This document shows, piece after piece, positions 55,901 through 64,000 of a stretch of DNA of 64,000 nt. The DNA comes from Spongilla lacustris (Eukaryota; Porifera; Demospongiae; Spongillida; Spongillidae), in the NCBI GenBank assembly GCA_949361645.1, contig OX442415.1:10705071-10769070 (forward strand). Reading direction: 5' to 3'. The notes beneath the pieces were generated by a model. That model made no database searches, was not told the DNA's origin, and saw only the letters and a program-made list of their open reading frames with translations. Position 1 is the first letter of the stretch. Every line of letters starts with the position of its first letter. The translations under genes were made by a program, and so were the position numbers.

Positions 55901-56726
55901 TTGAAGGCCTATAGCTATTGCCTTTCGCTGCTCTTACACAGCGCTAGCGGAAGTACGTAGGCGTTCCGGTACACAGCTTAATTATACCACCGCTGTAAAA
56001 GCATGGAATGGTGTTAGGCCTTCAAAGCTTTGGCCCAAACAGATAAAGGCTCATACAACGAGGCAAAACAGTCAAACAGGTGATTTTGCCATGCATTCCC
56101 TCCCCCCCCCCCCCCGGACTTTATTAGCGTAAATTAATTCATATGGTTATACCGGTACATGTATACACATGCATATAGACTGAGTTTGGATTTTTCTATG
56201 TATGAGTTATAAATAGGCTTCTTTGTTCGCACCATAGACTAGCTTTTTCACGTTAGAAAAAACAAGGGGATGGAGAATACATGTACCAGTACTCCTGATG
56301 CTATCGCAGCCGGTGGCGATCACTACTTAAACATGTATGCTATATGCTGAAACGGCACTGGAACGGAAAGACTTTGTTTTGCGTACTCCGCGATGTACAA
56401 ACGTGCACCGCAGATGAGCACACCCAGGACATTAGATAGCGCTCGATGTGTTAATTTACATTTACTCAGTTGCTAATTGATATAAATTGTAACATATATA
56501 TAGGCGTAAAAAAGCAGCATTTTAATACACTGAACGTATACGTACCTTCAAACTTGCTTGATACTTCGATGCCAAACATTTTATCAGTCCATTCTATTGT
56601 TTCCTTTGTGTCCCAGCTTTTCATATCGTCCAGAGACACAGCTTCTTTTTCCAAGAAATCTACTTCTGGACACGGTTCATAATCACTAACCCGATCGATT
56701 CGATCTGCATGTACATGTGCCGCCAT
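52945..56726 (-). CDS. SAM-domain protein with 18-bp repeat exon, gene A of the CACTA-like element (one in-frame stop)
   Basis: Seven exons join in frame: 56546-56726, 54847-55111, 54569-54791, 54469-54505, 54256-54303, 53267-53926 and 52945-53213 (561 codons). All have GT donors and AG acceptors, and five phase changes match. The first two exons together form a SAM-like domain (SLDDMKSWDTKETIEW, then EQKMDGMSAIMLAT and DQYKACGLDTVHDQMKF). A Ser-rich stretch and a basic coil follow. The sixth exon is almost all a repeat of DKVSEV/DKVSKV. The last exon is a folded-looking basic segment. A TAA at 54695-54697 interrupts exon 3, so this copy would make a truncated protein unless the stop is read through or an error. 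CACTA elements carry a second protein that binds the ends; that role here is inference. Confidence 0.65.
53300..53935. repeat. 18-bp coding minisatellite
   Basis: About 33 units of GACACTTTGTCCACTTTC (plus strand) with variants. The length is a multiple of three and no stop occurs on the minus strand, so the repeat is translated in gene A. The long plus-strand frames here are antisense shadows. Confidence 0.92.
55742..56434. mobile_element. Foldback MITE in the first intron of gene A
   Basis: Starts TAATGTCCTGGGCGTG and ends with the complement of TAATGTCCTGGGTGTG. Inner parts such as GTACGCAAAACAAAG and TTTCAGCATAT also repeat inverted, plus a second inner pair around AGGCCTTCAAAG. It accounts for nearly half of the 1.4-kb intron. 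Confidence 0.75.
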
Positions 56727-56780
56727 ATCATGTCCGTCCGGTCACTCACGTGATCCGAGAGGCACGTGCGCACTTAATAT
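56727..56780. promoter_or_regulatory. Divergent promoter region of the element's two genes
   Basis: Only 54 bp (81 if the second ATG of gene B is used) separate the two start codons. No TATA box is clear. The two genes most likely share a bidirectional promoter and overlap in their leaders. Confidence 0.4.
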
Positions 56781-57724
56781 TTGCATACCTACATGTATAT
56801 GCATTCGATGTCGTCGTCGTCTCCGGCGGCACCAGCTGTAGTAAAAGAAAATCGCGATCATTCCACTTTATGGAGGCGTACACAGGTGTGCTACTGCGAT
56901 TGCCAAGCCGTAGACTATGTTCACACGCACTGCCCATGCGTCGATTGCAAGGGAAAGGCAGTATCTCGCTCTACTGAATACCGTCACTGGGAAGATCATA
57001 ATACATTACTTGCCGAAAAATGTCATGACGACGTTCAAAACTCTGAAGCAGCAGATCTAGAACCTTGGGAATTTGACGCTACTGAAGAATCTGCGGAGGA
57101 CGACGTTAAAGTTGAAGAATCTGAAGACGACGTTGAATTTGAAGACGACGTTGAAGTTGAAGAATCTGAGGACGGCGTCGAATTTGAAGACGAAATAATT
57201 CGAGGTTGCTATCAGAATGCAGCCATTTCGCCTCAAGTTAGTGACTCACTTGAAGAACGCGATGAGAATGATGATATTTCTAGCATGCTGTCTTCGCAAT
57301 CTGACAGTGTTGATGCACATTTATGTTGTACTTCTTCAAACGATGATGGAGGTGCCACTGCCATGTCTAACAGCACAAGCAATCCACTTGGCCCCAGCTC
57401 TCATGAGGATATTATCACTAAAGCAGTTATTGAAGCTATGATGATCCAGGAATTTTCACAAAGAAATTTTATGAATGTCTTGAGCTTTGGAAAAAAGTTG
57501 TATCTATTGTGTAAAGATCATCAGCAGAATGAAAAATACTGGCCAACCACTTGGCATGCTTGTATGAGATTGCTTAAAAAGAAAGGTTATAAAGATCCAA
57601 TTGAGTACAGCATATGTTTAAATGGTAAACATTATTGCACTTATGATGTACTCGTATCCAAGAGTGATGCTTGCAGGTATGTGGAATTTTTTTTACAATG
57701 TGCATGCAATATTACACCTCTATG

Positions 57725-57764
<40 letters not shown>

Positions 57765-60700
57765 CGATTTTCATAGGTACTGTGGCCAGAAAGGACAAAT
57801 ACCTTACTTTTACCTACCACTTCGTCATAAAATTGAACAGTGGTGTCAAGACAAAAATCAATGCATTAAAATGACTGCACATTGGAATGAAAAGGAGCAC
57901 TGGTTAGGTGTTTTAGGTGGATGGAATCCAAAAAAAGAGATCTGGGATGGGAAGAGATTCGGAGAAATGTCGTGGTTTTGGGATCCGAACGCTAAATGGA
58001 CCCTGCCATGCCGATGTTTACAATGCAGTATGATTGTAAGTGCAGCCACTATTGATGAAGCAATTTCACATTGCAGGGCAGCCAAAAGTTGTGTGGAAAT
58101 TCAGTGCCAAGAATGTCACCATATATTTGACCATGAACCAAAATTTGCACATGGTGATCCACGGAACATAGCATTAATTGGTCATTGGGATGGCTGGCAA
58201 CCATTTAGCACTTCTGGAAAGCATGGGTGTGGTAAGCTATCAGTACTAATTTTTATTTTATTTGTATTAGTGTATGTAATCCTATCCCATCTGCAAGGGG
58301 CAATTGAAGTTTCAATAGCCACCATGAAAAAAGCTGATAGGTGCAAAGTGGATGAAGTGTATGTTGTTGGATTTGTACCAAGTTATATTCTTCCAAAAAA
58401 ACGTCCTATAACTCTTGATCCTTTTCTCCATCCACTTATGGAAGAGATAGAAGATCTATTTATTAATGGTAAGTACAAAGTTGTGGTATTTGTGTAACAT
58501 ACAGTGATGATATAAAAGGTTTAGAAGTGAACTATACTGCAACAATTGCTGGTATATCACCCGGAAAGGCTACCATTAGGTGCTGCATACTTCTTTGGAC
58601 TGGGGATTATCCAGCACAGTGTGAAGTGGGGAAATTTATTAAGAATGGCATAAGTCCTTGCAGAAGATGTGAAGTAAAAGGTGAGCTTTGCACTAATTTT
58701 GCAATATGTTAATTATAACTGCTTGCTTTCAGGAAGTCCAAGTGTTAACAGTACACAATATTACTATGGAGATTATCGTTATCACTGTCGTCATCCCTGG
58801 CCAAAGCGAGAACTGAGAAGCTGTGTTGAACAAATGAGATCTATTGATGCTGAAGATCGTCCTTCAAAACGTTCAGATATGGCTAAATTAAGTGGATTTA
58901 CAGGCCTTTCTATCCTGCATCGTTTATTTTCTTTGTATGGATTTAATGTCCTCTCTCATTTAGTACTTGATGCTATGCACATCATTCCTCTAAATGTTAT
59001 CAGTCATCATCTTCATCATTACTTTGATGACAAAATAGTAAGAATGGATGATGTTGAACTAAGATTGAAACACATGTCTTGGACACAAGGTGAGTGCGCT
59101 GTCATAGGCATGCAGCATGCAAATTATACCATAATTTTGTCCACACTATAATGCAAACCTTTCATACCAGCATAACTCAGGATTGAAATAAATAACTTTA
59201 TGGTAAATAATAAGAATGTACCTATAGGGTTTGTAATTATGTCAAAGCCTTCGGCACAAAGCCAACACATTCAAAGCAACATTATTCAAGATTTGAATCA
59301 AACCTGAATATGCAATTTAAAAGCACAATAGTGAGTTATTACATATTTTGCTTAAAGTTGAAGATGTTGACACCTTTTTCGCATAACACATTAAATGAAG
59401 TAAGAACCACTATTTTTTCTATTTCATAATTCTCAATATTAAACAGTGTTGCATTCCTTTGTGGTATCAGTTATAATACATCAAATTGCAGAGATGAAGG
59501 ATGGAAGATTACCGATGGCTATTACTAAAAACCTAGGATATTGGAAAGCAGAGGAATTCGTTGAATTTGCTTATCCTGCTTCAGAATATGTCTTAGGAGG
59601 GTTGCTTCCAGATGCTGAGTATCATATTTGGATTCTGATATGTCGCATCACTGAACTGCTATTTAATACAGGACGAAGTGGTTTTAGTGATCAAGATAGT
59701 GAACTTTTGTCACATTTTATTGCAAGACACAATATACTTACTGAAGAAGTTCAGGGCAGTAAAAGTTGTGTTGTATCACTGCATCACTTAATGCACATTG
59801 TTGATGACATTGAAGAGTTTTCAACAGTTGACAACTACTGGTGTTTTTCTTTTGAAAGGGCTGTAAGTAAGTATGTTTCAAAGTCTAGTAACAAGAAGAA
59901 TTTGGAATTAACTTATGCTAAGTCAGAGTGTCGTAGAGAGTTTCTGAAGTTTTATAGTGGAGGAGGGACAAGTATATTTGAAAGGATAATAGATAATCTG
60001 GTATGTGGCTTCGCAATGATATTCAGTGTTATAACCCATGTGCAACATCCCTTGCAGTTCCATGTCAACAAGATTGCAGAGGCCCATAGGTTAAATGAAC
60101 AAGGACTTGGACAGGGTGGAATTCTTATTGGGAAAAAGCGGCATGATATACTAGAGGCAAGGGAAGCAATATTGCTACAAGAAACACTTCATCTACCAAC
60201 TGTTCAGGACCACATTGTTCGTGCAAGAAGTATTTTTATGCCAAAACACCAATACAGTGGTACAGTTTATCGACTAGGAGAGCTAGTCCTAATTACTGAT
60301 CCTAAATGCGATGACAGTGTTGAAGTTATCGTAATAACAAGCATATTTTCGACCCAAGGTATGAACAGTGCATTGGTGATGGGTGATCTCTATTCTAAAA
60401 TGACTAATACTACTGGACATGTGCATCTACATGAGTATAGTGGAAACCCGTATGTGAAACCAACTTCAATCAAAAGGATTGTACCTTGCTGTTGCATCAA
60501 AAGAAAGATTATGCTGTTTCCTGAACATGAAAACTTAGAGGATCCCAAATGTTTTATTGTTATTGATTATCAAAGGCCATCCATTCCAATTTCTGTTAAT
60601 GATATCATTATTCCTTTCTTCCCCATTGCTGGAGATATGATAAAAGTGAAAGGTACTTTGGAAGAGGACATATGGTTGGCACATGTTCAAAATGTTCACA

Positions 60701-60873
60701 TTGGTGATCACACTTGCAAGGTCCACTTTTATGTGCAAGATATGTCCTACTCTGGTGTAGGTGTCAAATTCAAACAAGAATGTACAAGAATGGAAGAAAT
60801 TCATTGGGCTTCTATCTTAGGAGCTGCAACAGGAACCTGGATGGGGAAGTACTGGATGCAGGACAGTATATGA
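56781..60873 (+). CDS. Tnp2-like transposase, gene B of the CACTA-like element (seven exons, 1128 aa)
   Basis: Exons 56781-57676, 57777-58231, 58298-58468, 58519-58680, 58733-59089, 59471-60000 and 60058-60873 join in one frame without a stop. Start could also be 56808. The N-terminus has a zinc cluster CYCDCQAVDYVHTHCPCVDC followed by an acidic region (about residues 95-140). A cysteine-rich middle includes CRCLQCSM and CQECHHIFDH. The later half has DAMHIIPLNV, LGYWKAEEF and GLLPDAEYHIWIL, arranged as in Tnp2-type transposases of CACTA and related elements. The first intron holds a (TG)n run. The acceptor of exon 4 is weak and exon 6 could start about 24 nt later. The intact frame and matching termini suggest the element may still encode active transposase. 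Confidence 0.7.
57726..57761. repeat. (TG)n microsatellite in gene B intron 1
   Basis: About 17 TG units directly before the 3' splice site at 57776. Confidence 0.95.
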
Positions 60874-61039
60874 ATTTAAATATTCAAAATACCGAGTTAA
60901 ATGCAGTTTATTTGTCAGCAATAAAAAAACTTTATCACACCTACCACACATTAAGTTTTCAATTTAGTTTTTTTGTCAGGGTATCTGTTTTGACATAGAA
61001 AAATATAAGTTGCAGCATTTATAATTAATGGTTTCACTC

Positions 61040-61769
61040 CAAGATTGGCAAATGAAACACAGCACTTTTTCATACATTCAATTTAGGATATCCAGTTGAT
61101 GTTGTATATATGCATTCCAGCTTATATTAAGATTAATGTTTTCCAAAAATACAATATAGTTTTTAAAATCCCAACACATCCCAATATTGGATATCCAATT
61201 CCCCACTTTGGGTATTCATTGCAAAAAATTATACAATATTAATTGCTTATACATCCCAATATTATATTACATACATTCATTCAACTTAGAAACACAGTAT
61301 GATTTTAAAATCTCAATCTTGGATATACGGGTAGAAATTAAATATTCCATCTTTGGATTAATGATCGGGAAGCACAGTTCTGTTTATAAATCCCAATACA
61401 GGATATTCAGTTCCCATTATTGTAAATAAATTCCGGCCTAGCTAATACATCATTGGGATAACGTATTCCAATATTGTAAACTACTTTCCCAAGGTCAAGC
61501 TTTATTGTTCCAATATTGGATCACATGTTTTCCAAGATGAGATTAAATCATCCATCTTTAGGACTGCCCCAAACAGCATACTGGTTTTGAATCCTTACTG
61601 AAACCATTCATAAAGTAATGTGAGTCACACTTGCACGAATTAGTCATTGTGATGTGAAACTTTTCTTTTCCGTAGGTTGGGAAATTCTGTACAATCCCGA
61701 GTTTGGAATGCATTATGGGGTGGGAAAACATGATTTCCCAATATTGGTACGGCAACATTTTTTCCTGTG
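61040..61769. repeat. Right terminal inverted repeat and subterminal repeats
   Basis: The TIR occupies 61733-61769. At least eight CCCAATATTGG or CCAATATTG words lie at about 61170-61530. They are more regular than on the left. Confidence 0.8.
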
Positions 61770-62060
61770 CACTCCCGCGCAGTGGAAAGATTTTGGTATA
61801 AAAATCATGCAGGATATCTGCACTGGAAATATAGCAAATCATACTTAGTGGGTGTAGGCGTGTTGGTGTGGTTATATTGGTGGGTTTAGGGGCGTGGTTA
61901 TTAATGGGTCTATGGATGTGGTTATTATAATTATATTTAGGTGAATGTACAGGTGCATGCTGAATTACATCAGGTGACAGTTTGAGGTCTTACAGGTTTG
62001 CTTCATTCAAGATCATTACATACATACATTGTACATTGAAAAATTGCAAGTCTAAAGATA

Positions 62061-62402
62061 TTAACAATTATTGCAAGCCCTACATAAACATAAACAAGGC
62101 CAGCAAAATGTTAGCCCACAACACAAGAATAGTGTATTTTTATCGAAACATTTCCCAATACAGTACAAGAAACACCGGCCACAGGTAGTGATGAAGCAGT
62201 TTTGTAGACATGTACATATGCATGTATGTGTACATGTACATCTACGTGGTCGCTGATTTTGTAAGCTGTTCCGTGGTACCCCTGCATGACAATAAAATTA
62301 AATAATACATGCATGCATTTACATGTACAGTATATGTAACGTACCTTCAGGTGACGCAATGAGTTCGGCTTCATTTATTGAAAGTAATGGTGCGACGTCA
62401 GG
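62061..62402 (-). CDS. Cysteine-rich protein, last two exons (copy 2)
   Basis: Exon 62345-62402 (58 nt) encodes VAPLLSINEAELIASPEG and ends at GTACGT in phase 1. Exon 62061-62281 starts after CATGCAG and ends in TAA. It shares the start VPRNSLQNQRPRR with copy 1 and then has about 18 cysteines in 60 residues, far more than copy 1. The frame is open throughout and conserved with copy 1 in the first exon and at the start of the second, while the cysteine region diverges completely. The first exon is 4 nt shorter than in copy 1, so the entering phase differs and at least one copy may be broken upstream. No signal-peptide exon was found. Confidence 0.5.
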
Positions 62403-62764
62403 CTGCATGAAAATACATGTATGTGACAGCCGTAATTTATAGACAGCAAAAAATTATGCATATGCATTCTTGTTCATTACATCATGCACACTTAATGATT
62501 GTGTAACGTAACATTTCATCATATAAGCAGGCCAGCTGATCATTTGGTGGCGAGGTCAAAATAATTCAATTGGCAACTTCATTGCCAGTTGATCTCAAAT
62601 GGCAAGAATTCTGAATTTTTGTTGTCAGCGATTTTTTAAAAAGTAAATGGCAGCTTCTTGTCAATATGAAGATGACATTTGGTGCACATGGAGTCCATGA
62701 CGTACACCTATATAACACAAATTTTATACACATTGTGAAAAAATAAATATAAAAGCAATATCCT

Positions 62765-63598
62765 TAGCACAGGATGGTATCTTTGGTAAGGCATGCCAAG
62801 TACTGGTGTCACCTGGGTTAGCATCTAACAATGCTGAAACATGGAAACTTTTAGTGGCTAAACATCCTGAGTGTCCTTGTCCTTCTGTTCTTCAATATGG
62901 TCTCACGGGGGGCTATCCTATCAGAGTGTAGCAAACACTTCCCTGAGCTGCTTCCTTGGGCCACCTGGTGTTACAGTCAGCACCCCTTTCTGTGGCATCC
63001 TTTGGGCACCTTACATTCGGAACAAGGGGTTCAGCAGGGTGATCCTCTGGTCCCCTGCTTTTCTCCCTGGTTTTAAATAGTTAGTGTCTGAAATCACCAC
63101 TAATACTGCATGTGCTGATTTGTCCTACCATGCCTGATACCTGGATGATGGTGTGTTGGCCGGTCCCAGGCCTGCTGTTCTTGAAGCTCTCTCCATCATA
63201 CAAAAGCTAGGTCCTAGTCTTGGTCTCATTGTGAATGTTCCAAAATGTGAAATTTTTAGCACACATGATGTCAGCCCATTTCCAACAGAAATGAAAAGAT
63301 CAACACACCGGCCCTAATATCGTCATCTTGGGCTTCCCCATTGGTGACAAGGCATTTTGCTCCTCTTTCATTTTCATGAAAAGGCCAAAGCTCTCCTGCT
63401 CAAACTGGAGGAAGTGAGTGCAGTCGACCCGCATGTGGCCTTTTCCCTTCTACGTCAATGTGCGGGATTCTGCAAGCTGACCCACCTTGCTCGCGGCACA
63501 CCACCCTCCCAAGCCATGTCAGCCCTTGAGGCCTTTGATTATGACATGCGGACAGCATTTACCAAGTGCACAGCAGTTGACACCTCCAATCAGGCCTG
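62765..63598 (+). pseudogene. LINE reverse transcriptase remnant
   Basis: Broken frames encode RT motifs (GVQQGDPLVPCFSP near 63020-63070, then LDDGVLAG after a frame change near 63140) and end with AVDPHVAFSLLRQCAGFCKL, matching the start of the 46335 remnant. It covers the RT part missing there. Many frameshifts. Confidence 0.65.
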
Positions 63599-64000
63599 AC
63601 GATGTTTTCCACCGCAAAGTGTAAGGTAACCGCTGCAAATAACACGTTACCTGTGTTTAAGGAGGGTTTTACTTATTGTACACCGAATTTCCGCGGTTGG
63701 ATACGAGCGGTTCAAAAGATATGGCTGTCCCGAACCAGGTAAGTTATCTGACCTTGTCAAAAGTAATTCCTGTCAATGCGATGCCAAACAGGGTCTTTTT
63801 CTAGGAAAGAAATGGTAGTCCTACAAAATTTTGAAAAAGGTAAGCGCTAGCGTATATGGTTACTGAGATACGGTGATTTTAAAAAGTAATCTTTTTCAAT
63901 CTCTCGCGTTGGGGGCGGAGGGAGGGGGGGGTTGTAATAAGGATTCTACGGTATATATTTAAATGGTGTTTGCAGTATCATAGGACATAAACATGGGATA
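63599..64000. other. No gene recognised
   Basis: Unique sequence to the window end with a short G-tract near 63924. Nothing supported. Confidence 0.4.

Larger units (their letters stand above)
52419..61769. mobile_element. Complete 9.35-kb Tnp2/CACTA-like DNA transposon
   Basis: The left end begins CACAGGAAAAAATGTTGCCG and continues TACCAATATTGGGAAAT; the right end is its exact complement over at least 37 bp, and similarity resumes after a short insertion. CAC occurs just outside both ends (52416-52418 and 61770-61772), a 3-bp target duplication as expected for CACTA-type elements. Several hundred bases inside each end are filled with CCAATATTGG-like words, like the subterminal repeats bound by CACTA proteins. 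Two divergent genes fill the interior: a transposase on the plus strand and a SAM-domain protein on the minus strand. The classical CACTA start is CACT, so this belongs to a related or divergent branch. Confidence 0.82.

Overview
The window reads as nuclear DNA of an animal, most likely a marine invertebrate and possibly a sponge. The evidence is spliceosomal genes with very short introns (about 50-110 bp), a ferritin gene with a candidate iron-responsive element, and transposon families known from eukaryotes (Ginger1, Gypsy, Tnp2/CACTA-like, hAT-like MITEs, a LINE with a restriction-like endonuclease). The phylum is inferred from general character only. There are no operons, Shine-Dalgarno sites, CRISPR arrays or recognisable tRNA/rRNA genes.

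Layout. 1-2404: a foldback element with long inverted arms of GATCCGG-containing repeats. 2405-10323: a decayed, intron-bearing Ginger1-type transposase gene on the minus strand, split by a Gypsy LTR retrotransposon (3464-7880) with two LTRs, a GTGAC target duplication and a broken gag-pol. 10420-20100: a nested inverted duplication. Its right arm carries the most unusual object here: a predicted gene on the minus strand (16668-19146) with a TATA box, a signal-peptide exon, three short exons and then a ladder of 21 micro-exons of 3-12 nt. Every micro-exon is a multiple of three and all are in phase 0. Its left arm carries a 5'-truncated copy of the ladder (10455-11567). 20100-35500: repeats, MITEs, a 200-bp assembly gap, LINE scraps and a frameshifted EEP-family gene. 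35900-36681: an intact three-exon ferritin gene. 37043-37796: a hAT-like MITE with an 8-bp target duplication. 42069-42445 and 62061-62402: two related exon pairs, in opposite orientation, encoding very cysteine-rich C-termini. 44075-47575: a second decayed Ginger1 copy followed by a 5'-truncated LINE. 49523-50378: a secreted-protein gene with a clear TATA box and one in-frame stop. 52419-61769: a complete 9.35-kb Tnp2/CACTA-like DNA transposon with matching termini, a CAC target duplication and two divergent multi-exon genes. 62765-63598: another LINE remnant.

How parts relate. Most of the window is transposon on transposon. The host-like content is ferritin and a set of small secreted-protein genes. 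Three of these (micro-exon gene, its duplicate and the cysteine-rich pair) exist as local or dispersed copies in inverted orientation. The micro-exon architecture resembles the micro-exon genes described in schistosomes, but its exons are smaller, mostly single codons. All exon structures here are read by eye from splice-site consensus and reading frame. None has transcript support in this analysis.
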